The notes beneath the pieces were generated by a model. That model worked only from the letters and a program-made list of their open reading frames with translations. It had not been told where the DNA came from and did no database searches. DNA of 64,000 bases. It comes from Streptomyces alfalfae. Lineage in GTDB: Bacteria; Actinomycetota; Actinomycetes; Streptomycetales; Streptomycetaceae. Position numbers and translations under genes: made by a program. The DNA lies in NCBI RefSeq assembly GCF_004127445.1, contig NZ_QEXM01000042.1:1-64000 (forward strand). The letters run 5' to 3'. Numbering within the stretch: the stretch's first letter is position 1; the number at the start of each line of letters is the position of its first letter. This document shows, piece by piece, positions 33,607 to 43,215 of the stretch.

Positions 33607-34548
33607 TCAGGTCTCCGTGCGGTACATCAGGTCCGTCTCGTGGGTGACGAAGCCGAGGCGTTCGTAGACGCTGACGGCCGCCTTGTTGTCCGCGTCCACG
33701 TAGAGCATCGCGGTCGGCAGGCCGGCCGCCGCGAGGTGGCGCAGGCCCGTCGTGGTCAGGGCCTTGCCGAGGCCGCCGCCCTGGGCGCCGGGGCGCACGC
33801 CGACCACGTACACCTCGCCCAGGCGCTCCTCCTCGTGCACCTTCGTCCAGTGGAAGCCCACCAGCTCGCCGTCGGCCACGCGCTCGGCCAGGAAGAAGCC
33901 CGCCGGGTCGAACCACGGCTCGGCCTTGCGGTCGTCCAGGTCGCGCTGGGTGAGGGAGCCCTGCTCGGGGTGGTGCGCGAAGGCCTCGGCGTTCACCGCG
34001 AGCCAGGCCGCGTCGTCCCGGCCGGGGACGAAGGCGCGTACGGAGACGCCTTCGGGCAGGACCGGCTCCGGCAGGTCCAGGTCCGCCAAGGGGCGCCGCA
34101 TCTGCCGCAGTTCGCGGAAGAGGGTCAGGCCGAGCACCTGCGCGAGGTGCCGGGCCGCGGAGTGCCCGCCGTGCGCCCAGACGCGCAGCCGCCGTCCGGA
34201 CTGCGCGAGCAGCGCCGAGCCGAGCGCCCTGCCGTGGCCGCGCCCGCGATGCGAGGGGTGCACGACCAGCTCGGCCGCGGGGGCCTCCACGGGGTCGGTG
34301 TCCTCCAGTTGCGCGTAGCCCACGAGGGTGTCGCCGACGCTGAGCAGCAGGTGCCCGACGCCCTCGCGCGCGCCGCCGCGCAGCTGGAGCCGGCCCTGCT
34401 CGGACACCGCCTGCTGGCCGTCGTTGCGCGCGGCCTCCGCGAGGAGGGCGAGCACGGCGTCGGCCTGCGCGGAGGTGAGCGTGGCGAGGGTGTCGATCTT
34501 CCGGAGTGCGGCGGGCGCCGGGGCCTCGGCGGGGCGGTCGTCAGTCAT
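33607..34548 (-). CDS. mshD: Mycothiol synthase MshD
   Basis: A 313-aa tandem GNAT enzyme that acetylates the cysteine amine of Cys-GlcN-Ins, the last step of mycothiol synthesis. The first GNAT half has ELVVHPSHRGRGHGRALGSA; the second has EVYVVGVRPGAQGGGLGKAL, LYVDADNKAAVSVYERLGF and a DLMYRT end as in other MshD proteins. Length agrees with the family (about 300-320). Monocistronic, with its own terminator. It diverges from the secreted nucleotidase gene across 199 nt. Confidence 0.96.
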   Translation of the reverse strand: MTDDRPAEAPAPAALRKIDTLATLTSAQADAVLALLAEAARNDGQQAVSEQGRLQLRGGAREGVGHLLLSVGDTLVGYAQLEDTDPVEAPAAELVVHPSHRGRGHGRALGSALLAQSGRRLRVWAHGGHSAARHLAQVLGLTLFRELRQMRRPLADLDLPEPVLPEGVSVRAFVPGRDDAAWLAVNAEAFAHHPEQGSLTQRDLDDRKAEPWFDPAGFFLAERVADGELVGFHWTKVHEEERLGEVYVVGVRPGAQGGGLGKALTTTGLRHLAAAGLPTAMLYVDADNKAAVSVYERLGFVTHETDLMYRTET

Positions 34549-34747
34549 ACCTCAGACGGTAACCGGCGCGGATGCCTTTGCGGGGGTCCGGGCCCGGCGG
34601 CGCCCGTCGGCGCCCGGCGGCGGCTCCGGGGTCGCTTTCCCTGCCGCGCAATCAGGCTGTGACCCGTTACCCCCTGTTGCGCTACGCGCGTTGACTCTAG
34701 GCTGCCGAGCGTTTCGTATCTCTCCGCTCCGACCCCCGGGGGAACGC

Positions 34748-36580
34748 GTGTCCGCCAGATCCACGAACCGACGGCCCAGGCGCCGTGCCACCCGTGTCCT
34801 CGCCGCGGCGGCGGGGCTCGCCACCGCGGGGGCGCTGGTCGCCGCGTTGCCCGCGAGCGCGGGACAGGAGCACGCGGGCCACGGCAAGGGCGGCAAGAAG
34901 CGCACCGTCGATGTGCAGCTGCTGTCCTTCAACGACTTCCACGGCAATCTGAAGCCGCCCGCGGGCTCCTCGGGCCAGGTGACGGAGAAGCAGGCCGACG
35001 GGACCGAGAAGAAGATCGACGCCGGCGGCGTCGAGTACCTCGCGACCTCCCTGCGCACCGCCCGCAAGGCGCACCCCTACAGCGTGACCGCGGCCGCCGG
35101 CGACCTCATCGGCGCCAGCCCGCTGCTCTCGGGCCTCTTCCACGACGAGCCCACCGTCCAGGCGATGAACAAGCTGGACCTGGACGTCACGAGTGTCGGC
35201 AACCACGAGTTCGACGAGGGCGCCAAGGAACTGGCCCGCATCCAGAACGGCGGCTGCCACCCCAAGGACGGCTGCTTCGAGAAGGACGGGCGGGGCAAGG
35301 ACAAGAAGTTCGAGGGCGCGGACTACCCCTACCTGGCGGCCAACGTCACGGACGAGAAGACCGGCAAGCCGATCCTCGAGCCCTACCACGTGTGGAAGCA
35401 CAAGGGCGTCAAGATCGGATTCATCGGCGTGACCCTTGAGGGCACCCCCGACATCGTCTCCGCCGAGGGCATCAAGGGCCTGAAGTTCCACGACGAGATC
35501 GAGACGGTCAACAAGTACGCCGACATCCTCGACAAGCAGGGCGTGAAGTCCATCGTCACACTCATCCACGAGGGCGGCGTGCCCGCGAGCCAGACGTACG
35601 ACTACGACTGCGACTCCCCGGCCGCCGGCGACGGCGTCTCCGGGCCGATCACCGACATCGCCAAGGGCATCACGCCCAAGGTGGACGCCCTGGTCACGGG
35701 CCACACGCACAACGCGTACGTCTGCACGATCCCCGACCCGGCGGGCAATCCCCGCATGGTGACCTCGGCGTCCTCGTACGGCAAGCTCTACACCGACACC
35801 ACGCTGACGTACGACCGCGGGACCAAGGACATCGTCCGCACCAGCGTGAAGTCCGCGAACCACGTCGTGAGCCGCGAGCAGGCCAAGGCGCCCGACATGA
35901 CCTCGCTGATCTCCCGCTGGGACAAGCTGGCCGCGCCCATCGCCAACAAGGCCGTCGGCCACGTCTCCGCCGACATCCCCGGCCGCGGCGCCACCACCCC
36001 CGAGTCCCCGCTCGGCGACCTCATCGCCGACGCGCAGCTCGCCCACGCCAAGTCCCTGGACCCGGAGGCCGATCTGGCCCTGATGAACCCGGGCGGCATC
36101 CGCTCCGACATCGTTCACAAGGCGAGCGGCAGCGAGGGCGACGGTGTCGTCACCTACGGCGAGGCGTTCACCGTGCAGCCGTTCAGCAACACGGTCAACC
36201 TCGTCGACCTGACCGGCGCTCAGCTCATCACCGCCCTGAAGCAGCAGGTCAGCGGGGCCAACACCGACTCCCCGAAGATCCTGCAGATCTCGGACGGCTT
36301 CACGTACACGCTCGACCTGACCAAGACCGGCGCCGACCGCGTCGTCGCCGACTCGGTCGAGCTGAACGGGAAGGCGCTCGACCCGCAGGCCACGTACCGC
36401 GTCGCGCTCAACTCCTTCCTGGCCGGTGGCGGCGACGGGCTCCCCGAGCTCGGCAAGGGCACGAAGCCGCTGGTGGGCGCGGACGACCTGAAGGCGTTCA
36501 ACGACTACCTGAGCGCCAACTCCTCGGCGGACAAGCCCCTCGCCCCGCCGAAGGCCGACCGCATCACCGTCGTGAAGTGA
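34748..36580 (+). CDS. Secreted 5'-nucleotidase / metallophosphatase (UshA-like)
   Basis: A 610-aa exported enzyme. The twin-arginine-rich N-terminus (RRPRRRATRVLAAAAGLATA) precedes an Ala-X-Ala cleavage region. The metallophosphatase motifs are VQLLSFNDFHGNL, GNHEFDEG, VTLIHEGG and VTGHTHNAY. The 5'-nucleotidase C-terminal domain has NPGGIRSDI, VQPFSNTVNLVDLTGAQL and FLAGGGDGLPE. No cell-wall anchor follows, so it should be free outside the cell. It releases phosphate from nucleotides; near the Pst/Pit genes it may belong to phosphate scavenging, but I see only degenerate GTTACCC-like words upstream, not a clear PHO box. GTG start, GGGGGAA upstream. The stop is inside a 14-bp tandem repeat. 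Confidence 0.94.
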   Translation: MSARSTNRRPRRRATRVLAAAAGLATAGALVAALPASAGQEHAGHGKGGKKRTVDVQLLSFNDFHGNLKPPAGSSGQVTEKQADGTEKKIDAGGVEYLATSLRTARKAHPYSVTAAAGDLIGASPLLSGLFHDEPTVQAMNKLDLDVTSVGNHEFDEGAKELARIQNGGCHPKDGCFEKDGRGKDKKFEGADYPYLAANVTDEKTGKPILEPYHVWKHKGVKIGFIGVTLEGTPDIVSAEGIKGLKFHDEIETVNKYADILDKQGVKSIVTLIHEGGVPASQTYDYDCDSPAAGDGVSGPITDIAKGITPKVDALVTGHTHNAYVCTIPDPAGNPRMVTSASSYGKLYTDTTLTYDRGTKDIVRTSVKSANHVVSREQAKAPDMTSLISRWDKLAAPIANKAVGHVSADIPGRGATTPESPLGDLIADAQLAHAKSLDPEADLALMNPGGIRSDIVHKASGSEGDGVVTYGEAFTVQPFSNTVNLVDLTGAQLITALKQQVSGANTDSPKILQISDGFTYTLDLTKTGADRVVADSVELNGKALDPQATYRVALNSFLAGGGDGLPELGKGTKPLVGADDLKAFNDYLSANSSADKPLAPPKADRITVVK

Positions 36581-36629
36581 CCGCTGCGAAGTGAGCGCTC
36601 CGCAGTGAGCGCCGTGACGTGACGTAGAT
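36574..36629 (+). repeat. 14-bp tandem repeat including the nucleotidase stop (4 copies)
   Basis: GAAGTGACCGCTGC, GAAGTGAGCGCTCC, GCAGTGAGCGCCGT and GACGTGACGTAGAT follow without gaps. The TGA in the first unit is the stop codon of the nucleotidase gene; TGA recurs in each unit. Confidence 0.8.
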
Positions 36630-36750
36630 GACGTCCCGGTGAACTCCGGCGCCTTGACCAGGGGCGGGGCCGGCTCAGTAAGCGGCCGAAACCGATGCTT
36701 ACCGGGAGTCAGGCTTGGGGTGGGGTGTGAACGTATGGTGAGATCGGCCG

Positions 36751-38043
36751 ATGCGTTCCCCCCACCGCATAGCCACGCATCCTCCGGGTGCCCCTTTTGA
36801 CCGCACCGACGTCCCTCCCGGCCCCGACGGCCGCAGACACGACACCGCGCCGCTCCCGGCCGCCACATACACCAATCCGTACGAGGAGCTGGCCGCCCTC
36901 GCGCCCAGCCCGCTGGAGGATTTCCTCCACGAGGACGAGGCGTCCAAGGGGGCGGACGACGACGACGCCTGGTCCCCGCCCAACCACCGCCGGCGTCGCC
37001 GCGGCCGTCGCCGCAGCCGCTTCGCCGGCCTGCCGATGGCCGCGAAAGCCGTGGTCGCGCTGGTCGTCCTCGCCGCCTTCCTCGCCCTCGGCGACCGCTG
37101 GGCGCTGCTCTACGCCGAGCACGAGGCCGCCGACCGGCTCAAGGACCAGCTGAAGCTGAGCGCGGCGCCCGAGGTCGACATCGAGGGCTTCCCGTTCCTC
37201 ACCCAGGTCCTCGACAAGCGCCTGGACCGGGTGAAGGTGACCGTCCCCGACGTCGCGGCCGACCGCGTCTCGCTCGCCAAGGTCTCCGCGACCGCCAGCG
37301 ACGTCAGGATCGACGGGGACGGGCCCACCTCGGTCAAGGGCGCGCGGATCGGCGCCATGGACGGCGAGGTGCTGCTCTCCTTCGAGGACCTCAACCGCGA
37401 ACTGGGCGCTTCCCAGGTCACGTTCACCGGCCAGGGCCGCGACCGGGTCCTCGCGCGCGGCACGCTGCCCGTGGCGGGGCACGACCTGAAGCTGCGCGCC
37501 GACGCCCGCATCCAGCGCAACGGCGACCGGGGCATCTCCACCGACATCGGCGGCATGAGCCTCCAGCTCGGCGATCTGGCGACGTACCGCCCCGGCACGC
37601 GCGAGAAGGAGGGCCTGCACCTGTCGAAGCGGTCCGCCGACCGCGTCGCCGAGGAGACGGCGAAGGCGAAGGCGCTGCTCTCCGTCCCCGCGATCGTCGA
37701 ACGGCTCGGGGTCCCGCAGAGCGTGGTCCGCGAGGCGCTGAGGAGCGACACCAAGCTGAACGAGCTGACCGGTTCCGCCCGTTTCGTCGACGACGTGATG
37801 AGCCTCAACCTCATCGACGTCGCGATGGGCCACCCCTGGCTGCTCAAGAAGCTCGGCCTCGACCCCGCCCTGCTCAAGGGCCTCGCCGGACTCACCCGCC
37901 CCGTCCTCGCCGACCGCCTCACCCTCGCCTTCCGGCTCCCGGAGCCGCCCGGCGAGGGGATGATGACGCTGCGGGACGTGACGGTGGAGAAGGAGGGCAT
38001 CCGCGTACGGCTGACCGGCGCGGGGCTGGGCATCGGGGGCTAA
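36751..38043 (+). CDS. LmeA family (DUF2993) phospholipid-binding protein
   Basis: A 430-aa protein: disordered, charged N-terminus with a run of arginines (RRRRRGRRRSR), a single transmembrane helix (AAKAVVALVVLAAFLALG, about residues 97-114) and a DUF2993 beta-sandwich that starts at EVDIEGFPFLTQVLDKRLD. The N-terminal basic run before the helix suggests the domain is outside the cell. Such proteins bind phospholipids; LmeA in mycobacteria acts in lipomannan elongation. A paralogue lies at 48075. It converges with the ABC-F gene, sharing 4 nt at the stops. Confidence 0.9.
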   Translation: MRSPHRIATHPPGAPFDRTDVPPGPDGRRHDTAPLPAATYTNPYEELAALAPSPLEDFLHEDEASKGADDDDAWSPPNHRRRRRGRRRSRFAGLPMAAKAVVALVVLAAFLALGDRWALLYAEHEAADRLKDQLKLSAAPEVDIEGFPFLTQVLDKRLDRVKVTVPDVAADRVSLAKVSATASDVRIDGDGPTSVKGARIGAMDGEVLLSFEDLNRELGASQVTFTGQGRDRVLARGTLPVAGHDLKLRADARIQRNGDRGISTDIGGMSLQLGDLATYRPGTREKEGLHLSKRSADRVAEETAKAKALLSVPAIVERLGVPQSVVREALRSDTKLNELTGSARFVDDVMSLNLIDVAMGHPWLLKKLGLDPALLKGLAGLTRPVLADRLTLAFRLPEPPGEGMMTLRDVTVEKEGIRVRLTGAGLGIGG

Positions 38044-39671
38044 CTTCCGGGGACCGGGCGTCCGTCCCGCAGGGCGAGGCGCCGACCCCGGAAGCCGGAC
38101 CGGAGCCGCCTGTCGTGGCTGACGATCACCAGCGTGCCCCGGTAGGCGGCGAGCGCGGCCTCCAGCTCCTCGACCAGGGCGGGCGCCAGGTGGTTCGTGG
38201 GCTCGTCCAGGAGGAGCAGGTCCAGGGGGCGGGTGACCAGCTCGGCCAGTTCGAGGCGGCGGCGCTGGCCCACCGAGAGGGCCCGCACCGGCAGGGCGAG
38301 GTCCGCCTCGCGGAACAGTCCGAGGGCGAGCAGCTCCTCGCGCCGTTCGACGCCGAAGACGGAGAGCGCCGACCGCCCCTCGTCCCAGCGTGCACCGTCC
38401 TGCCGCAGCCTGCCGACCCTCGCGGGCCGGCGGACCTCGCCGCACTCGGGGGCCAGGTCCCCGGCGAGGAGTGCCAGCAGCGTGGACTTGCCCGCGCCGT
38501 TCGGGCCGGTCACGAGCAGCCGTTCGCCCGCCTCGATCCGCAGCGTCCCCTCGACCGCCAGCCGTCCCGGCACCCGTACGCCGGTCAGCTCCACCGGGCC
38601 CGCGGCCTCCCCTTCGACCGGCGCCTCGAAGCGCAGGGGGCGCGGGGGCGGCGGCACCGGCCGCTCGGTCAGGCGGCGCAGCCGCTCGCGGGCGCTGCGG
38701 ATGCGGCCCATCGCGCCGTGCGCCCGCGACCTGGCCCGGAAGGCGCCCGCCCCGCTGAACGCGCTCGGGGCCTTGCGGGGGATCGCCGAGAGCAGCCCGA
38801 TGTTGGACTCGGCGAGCCGGGTCTGCCGGGCCACCTCGGCGCGCCACTCCTCGTACTCCCGGGCGTGCCGGGCGCGTTCGGCGGCCCGGGCGGTGAGGTA
38901 GCCCGCGTAGCCGTCGCCGTAGCGGCGCACGGAGCGCGTGTCGCCGTCCACCTCCAGGACGGCCGTGGTGACCCGGTCGAGGAAGGCGCGGTCGTGGGTG
39001 ACGGCGATGACCGTGCCGCGGTGGGCCCGCAGCCGGTCCTCCAGCCAGCGCACGGCCTCGTCGTCCAGGTCGTTCGTCGGCTCGTCGAGCAGGAGCAGCT
39101 CCGGCGAGGACGCCAGGGTGGCGGCCAGGGCGAGGCGTGAGCGCTGCCCGCCGGAGAGCGTGGCCAGCGGGCGGGCGCGGTCCAGCGGCTCCCGCTCGCC
39201 GAGGTGGCGCAGCGTGATCTCCACGCGGCGGTCGGCGTCGTGGCCGCCGCGCGCGTCGAACTCGGCGGTCAGGGCGGCGTACCGCTCGTACGCCGCCGTG
39301 TCCGCGCCTTCGAGGGACGTCTCCGCGGCCCGGATGCGCCGCTCCAGGGAGCGCAGTTCCGCGAGGGCCACGTCGACGGCGTCCCCGGCGGTCGCGGCGC
39401 CCGGCAGTTCGAGCGCCTGGGCGAGGTAGCCGGTGCCGCCGGGGGCGGCGACGGTGAGGGCGCCGTTGTCGGGCAGCTCGCGTCCGGCGATGAGGCGCAG
39501 CAGCGTCGACTTCCCCGACCCGTTGTCCCCGATGACCCCGGCCCGCTCGCCGGGCCGGACGGTGAGGGAGACCCGGTCGAGGACGACACGGTCCTCGTAG
39601 CGCTTGGTGACGTCGGTGAGGACGAGCTGGGAGTGGGCGGGGGCGGAGGTCGTCGCGGGTGCTGGGAACAA
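38040..39671 (-). CDS. ABC-F family ATPase (ribosome-protection / resistance type)
   Basis: A 543-aa soluble protein with two ABC domains and no membrane segment. The first has Walker A GDNGSGKS, signature LSGGQRSRLALAATLA and Walker B LLLLDEPTNDLDD; the second has GPNGAGKS, LSVGQRRRLELAELV and LLLLDEPTNHL. A helical arginine-rich linker (ARHAREYEEWRAEVARQTRL) joins them, as in ABC-F proteins that rescue ribosomes from antibiotics. The second signature has Val in place of Gly. The start codon is TTG with GAAAGG 8 nt upstream. Two similar palindromes lie in its promoter, so expression is probably repressed by an unlinked regulator. Confidence 0.9.
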   Translation of the reverse strand: MFPAPATTSAPAHSQLVLTDVTKRYEDRVVLDRVSLTVRPGERAGVIGDNGSGKSTLLRLIAGRELPDNGALTVAAPGGTGYLAQALELPGAATAGDAVDVALAELRSLERRIRAAETSLEGADTAAYERYAALTAEFDARGGHDADRRVEITLRHLGEREPLDRARPLATLSGGQRSRLALAATLASSPELLLLDEPTNDLDDEAVRWLEDRLRAHRGTVIAVTHDRAFLDRVTTAVLEVDGDTRSVRRYGDGYAGYLTARAAERARHAREYEEWRAEVARQTRLAESNIGLLSAIPRKAPSAFSGAGAFRARSRAHGAMGRIRSARERLRRLTERPVPPPPRPLRFEAPVEGEAAGPVELTGVRVPGRLAVEGTLRIEAGERLLVTGPNGAGKSTLLALLAGDLAPECGEVRRPARVGRLRQDGARWDEGRSALSVFGVERREELLALGLFREADLALPVRALSVGQRRRLELAELVTRPLDLLLLDEPTNHLAPALVEELEAALAAYRGTLVIVSHDRRLRSGFRGRRLALRDGRPVPGS

Positions 39672-39713
39672 GTGGGCGGCCTTTCGTCGGCTACGGGGGA
39701 CTCGCGAGCCATG

Positions 39714-39786
39714 CGAGACGGCGCGTCTCGTACGGCGATGGGTCGACGGTAGCGACTGGGGCGCGGTTTGGCAAGACGTATCGTCT
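39714..39786. promoter_or_regulatory. Two related palindromes upstream of the ABC-F gene
   Basis: CGAGACG-GCG-CGTCTCG (39714-39730) and the partial copy AGACG-TAT-CGTCT (39774-39786) lie 58 bp apart, centre to centre, in the promoter of the ABC-F gene. Short GAGACG/CGTCTC dyads with a 3-bp spacer look like TetR-type operators. No tetR gene is adjacent. Confidence 0.65.
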
Positions 39787-39804
39787 CGTTGGGGTGGGGC
39801 GGCG

Positions 39805-41226
39805 TCAGGGCAGGTCGCTCGGGGGCGGGGTCGCCGCCCCCGGCAGCCGCACCGTCGCCACCGTGCCGCCGCCGTCGGCGGGGCCGAGCGTCACCTCGCC
39901 GCCGGACTGCCGCACCGTGCGGGCCACGATGGACAGCCCGAGGCCCGAACCCGGCAGGCTCCGGGCCGACGGCGAGCGCCAGAAGCGGTCGAAGACGTGG
40001 GGCAGCTCCTCGGCGGGGATGCCGGGGCCGTGGTCGCGCACCGTCAGCTCGCCGTCCCGCAGGGCGACTTCGATGGCGGAGCCCGCGGGGCCGAACTTCA
40101 CCGCGTTGTCGAAGAGGTTGACCACCGCGCGCTCCAGGGCCGCGGGCTCCCCGCGGACGTACCAGGGCGCGATGTCCGCCTCGAAGGCCAGCTCGGGGCC
40201 GCGCAGCCGGGCCCGCTCAAGGGCCGTGTCCACGATGTCGTGCAGGGCGATGACCTGCACCTTGCCGCTCGCGTGGCCCGCGTCGGGGCGGGACAGCTCC
40301 TGAAGGTCGCCGATCAGCGCGGCAAGCTCCGTCATCTGCGCCTTGACCGAGGCGAGCAGGGCCCTGCGGTCGTCGGGCGGGATGGCCCGGCCCGTGTCGT
40401 CGCTGCGGGCCAGCAGCTCGATGTTCGTGCGCAGGGAGGTCAGCGGGGTGCGCAGCTCATGGCCCGCGTCGGCGATGAGCTGCTGCTGGAGGTCGCGGGA
40501 CGTGGCCAGCGACGCGGTCATGGAGTTGAAGGACGCGGAGAGCCGGGCGATCTCGTCGTCGCCCTCCACGGGGATGCGCAGACCGAGGTCCTCCGTGCGC
40601 GCCACGTGCTCCACGGCCTCGGTGAGCCGGTCCACCGGGCGCAGGCCGGTACGGGCCACCCAGAGGCCGGCCGCGCCCGCGCCGACGATGCCGACACCGC
40701 CCACCACCGACAGCAGCAGGGTGAGGTTGTCGAGGGTGTCGTGCATCTCGGTGAGGGGACGGGCCGTGGAGACGGCGTACGCGGTGCCGTCCAGCGGGTA
40801 GGTGAGCACGCGGTACTCGGTGCCGTCGGCGGCGGTCGCGTCGTGGATGGTCGCCGGTGACTCGCGGCGGGCGATCTCGGTGTCCACCGGTTCGAGCCCG
40901 ATGCTCTGCTCGCCGAAGACGACGCAGCTGCCACCGCTCTGGTCGACCACCTGCACCGTCTGCTCCAGCAGGTTCGGCGCGCCCTCGTTCTGCTTGACGA
41001 TCGTGCGGCGGCACTGGCCGTGATCGTCGACCATGCCGCGCACCCAGTCCTCGGTGACGGGCCTCTCGTTCAGCGAGTCGTCCAGCGAGTCGACCAGCGC
41101 GTCCCGCACCACGAACCAGCACACCGCCGCCGCCAGGGCCACCGCGACCGCCACGGCCGTGGCGACGAGCAGCGCGAGCCGGGAGCGCAACGGCAGCCCG
41201 CGGAACCGTCGTACGGGGCTGCTCAC
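39805..41226 (-). CDS. Sensor histidine kinase (CssS/CutS-like)
   Basis: A 473-aa two-helix membrane kinase: first helix about residues 17-40, an extracytoplasmic domain of about 130 residues with three cysteines, a second helix about 168-190, HAMP, HisKA box LIADAGHELRTPLTSLRTN with the phosphoacceptor His, and HATPase (NLFDNAVKFG, DHGPGIP, GSGLGLSIV). The start GTG overlaps the response regulator stop (GTGA). The protease gene upstream suggests a misfolded-protein or secretion-stress sensor; I recall this locus being called CssRS-like in S. coelicolor. Confidence 0.92.
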   Translation of the reverse strand: MSSPVRRFRGLPLRSRLALLVATAVAVAVALAAAVCWFVVRDALVDSLDDSLNERPVTEDWVRGMVDDHGQCRRTIVKQNEGAPNLLEQTVQVVDQSGGSCVVFGEQSIGLEPVDTEIARRESPATIHDATAADGTEYRVLTYPLDGTAYAVSTARPLTEMHDTLDNLTLLLSVVGGVGIVGAGAAGLWVARTGLRPVDRLTEAVEHVARTEDLGLRIPVEGDDEIARLSASFNSMTASLATSRDLQQQLIADAGHELRTPLTSLRTNIELLARSDDTGRAIPPDDRRALLASVKAQMTELAALIGDLQELSRPDAGHASGKVQVIALHDIVDTALERARLRGPELAFEADIAPWYVRGEPAALERAVVNLFDNAVKFGPAGSAIEVALRDGELTVRDHGPGIPAEELPHVFDRFWRSPSARSLPGSGLGLSIVARTVRQSGGEVTLGPADGGGTVATVRLPGAATPPPSDLP

Positions 41227-41948
41227 TCGCCGCCCCGCAGCACGTACCCCACGCCCCGCACCGTGTGCACGAGGCGCGGCTCGCCGGCCGCCTCCGTCTT
41301 GCGGCGCAGGTACATCACGTACACGTCGAGGGAGTTGGACGACGGCTCGAAGTCGAAGCCCCAGACGGCCTTGAGGATCTGCTCGCGGGTGAGGACCTGC
41401 CGGGGGTGGGCGAGGAACATCTCCAGGAGGGTGAACTCCGTACGGGTCAGCTCGACCGTGCGTCCGCCGCGGGTGACCTCGCGCGTCGCCAGGTCCATCC
41501 GCAGGTCGGCGAAGGCCAGGGTGTCGCCCTCCTCGGCCCGGCCCGCGCCGGCCGCGTACGAACTGCGGCGCAGCAGGGCCCTGATGCGGGCGAACAGCTC
41601 GTCCAGCTCGAACGGCTTGACCAGGTAGTCGTCGGCCCCGGCGTCGAGGCCGGTGACGCGGTCGCCCACGGTGTCACGGGCGGTCAGCATGAGGATCGGG
41701 GTCGTCGAACCGGTGGCGCGGAACCTGCGCGCGGCCGTGAGGCCGTCCATACGCGGCATCTGGATGTCGAGGACCACGAGGTCGGGGCGGTACGCGGCGG
41801 CCTTGTCGAGCGCGTCGGCGCCGTCCACGGCGACCTCCGTGCCGTACCCCTCGAAGGCGAGGCTGCGCTGGAGCGCCTCCCGCACGGCGGGTTCGTCGTC
41901 CACGATCAGGATGCGCTGCTGCTCGCGGTCACCATCGGCGGGGCTCAT
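41223..41948 (-). CDS. OmpR family response regulator (CssR-like)
   Basis: A 241-aa regulator: acidic pair in ILIVDDEP, phosphoacceptor Asp in VVLDIQMPRMDG, conserved Lys in DDYLVKPFEL, and an OmpR-type winged helix (ELTRTEFTLLEMFLAHPRQV, SNSLDVYVMYLRRKTEA). It is transcribed with the kinase (4-nt overlap) and lies 114 nt downstream of the HtrA-like protease gene, which may be part of its regulon. Confidence 0.94.
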   Translation of the reverse strand: MSPADGDREQQRILIVDDEPAVREALQRSLAFEGYGTEVAVDGADALDKAAAYRPDLVVLDIQMPRMDGLTAARRFRATGSTTPILMLTARDTVGDRVTGLDAGADDYLVKPFELDELFARIRALLRRSSYAAGAGRAEEGDTLAFADLRMDLATREVTRGGRTVELTRTEFTLLEMFLAHPRQVLTREQILKAVWGFDFEPSSNSLDVYVMYLRRKTEAAGEPRLVHTVRGVGYVLRGGE

Positions 41949-42062
41949 CGTGGCAGTCCTCGGAGGTAGTGGTCGGGCGGGGCGGCAGGTATCAGCCTCG
42001 CACGCGGGCGCGCGCGGCGCGGCGTGTGGCGGACCGTACGGCGCCGGCGGTGGACCGGGGCG

Positions 42063-43094
42063 TCACGACTGCGATCCCGACCGCAGCTTGGCGAGGTCGT
42101 CCTTGACCGTGTTGACCGGGATGGCGAAGCCGAGGCCGACGCTGCCGGAGCCCGAGTCGGCGCCCGCCTGCGAGGAAGCGGGCGAGTACATCGCGGAGTT
42201 GATCCCGATGATGTTGCCGTTCATGTCGATGAGGGCGCCGCCGGAGTTCCCGGGGTTGAGCGAGGCGTCGGTCTGCAGCGCCTTATACGTGGTCTTCGAC
42301 GACCCCGTGTCGCCGTTGAACTCCTGCCCGCCGAACTCGAACGGCCAGCCGCCCTGTTCCTGCTGGGGCTGCTGCTGCCCCTCGCCCGTCGACACGGTGA
42401 CGTCCCGGTCGAGCGCGGAGATGATGCCGCTGGTCACGGTGCCGGTCAGGCCCTCGGGGGAGCCGATCGCGACGACCTCGTCGCCGACCTTGACGTTGTC
42501 GGAGTCGCCGAGCGTCGCGGCCTTGAGGCCCGAGGCGTCCTTCAGCTGGATGAGCGCGAGGTCCTTCTTGCTGTCGGTGCCGACGACCTCGGCGTCGTAC
42601 GTCTTGCCGTCGTTCGTCCGCACCGTGATCGAGGAGGCGCCGGAGATCACGTGGTTGTTCGTGATGATCTCGCCGTCGCTCTTGATGATCACTCCGGACC
42701 CGGTCGACTTGCCCTGGCCCGTGGTGGCGCTGATCTCGACGATGCTGGGGCTGACCGCCTGCGCGACGCCGGAGACCGTGCCCCTCTGGCTCGTCGGCAC
42801 GACGTCCGTGCTGGTGGCCGAGGAACCGCCGCCCTGGTCGGTGAGCGTCTGCACCGCGTACGCCGTGCCGCCGCCGACCGCCGCCGCCGCGATCGCCACG
42901 GCCGCGAGCAGGGCCGCCGGGCCCCTGGCACGGCGGCGCCTCGGGGGCTGTGCCGCCGGTGCCGCCTCCGGCGCGAAGCTCGGCGGGGGCGGATACGTGC
43001 CGTGCTGGTACGCGCCCTGTGTACCGCCGTGGTGCACAGGCGCGGACGGCTGCTGCTGGGGGTACTCGCCGCTCGGGCGGAAGGTCTCGGTCAT
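42063..43094 (-). CDS. HtrA-like trypsin-type serine protease, no PDZ domain
   Basis: A 343-aa membrane-anchored protease. A Pro/Gln-rich cytoplasmic N-terminus of about 55 residues precedes one helix (ARGPAALLAAVAIAAAAVGG). The trypsin-like domain has the triad His in IITNNHVISG, Asp in KDLALIQL and Ser in NPGNSGGALIDMNG. The protein ends right after the protease core (GLGFAIPVNTVKDDL), so the usual PDZ domain is missing. It probably removes damaged proteins outside the membrane. Context with the CssRS-like pair suggests secretion-stress induction. Confidence 0.93.
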   Translation of the reverse strand: MTETFRPSGEYPQQQPSAPVHHGGTQGAYQHGTYPPPPSFAPEAAPAAQPPRRRRARGPAALLAAVAIAAAAVGGGTAYAVQTLTDQGGGSSATSTDVVPTSQRGTVSGVAQAVSPSIVEISATTGQGKSTGSGVIIKSDGEIITNNHVISGASSITVRTNDGKTYDAEVVGTDSKKDLALIQLKDASGLKAATLGDSDNVKVGDEVVAIGSPEGLTGTVTSGIISALDRDVTVSTGEGQQQPQQEQGGWPFEFGGQEFNGDTGSSKTTYKALQTDASLNPGNSGGALIDMNGNIIGINSAMYSPASSQAGADSGSGSVGLGFAIPVNTVKDDLAKLRSGSQS

Positions 43095-43215
43095 GTCATC
43101 GAGACTGGCCCGCGTACATGAGAACTGCCTGAGTACGTCCTGAGAAGCCCGGCAGAAGTGCGTATGCCCCTTATAAAGGCGCGCGGGGGATCCCGTGACC
43201 CGGCGGTCTGCCTCG

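Noticed and set aside
34549..34747. PHO box before the secreted nucleotidase gene
   Set aside because: Only GTTACCC-like words occur, without a proper 11-bp repeat of GTTCACC; not strong enough to call.
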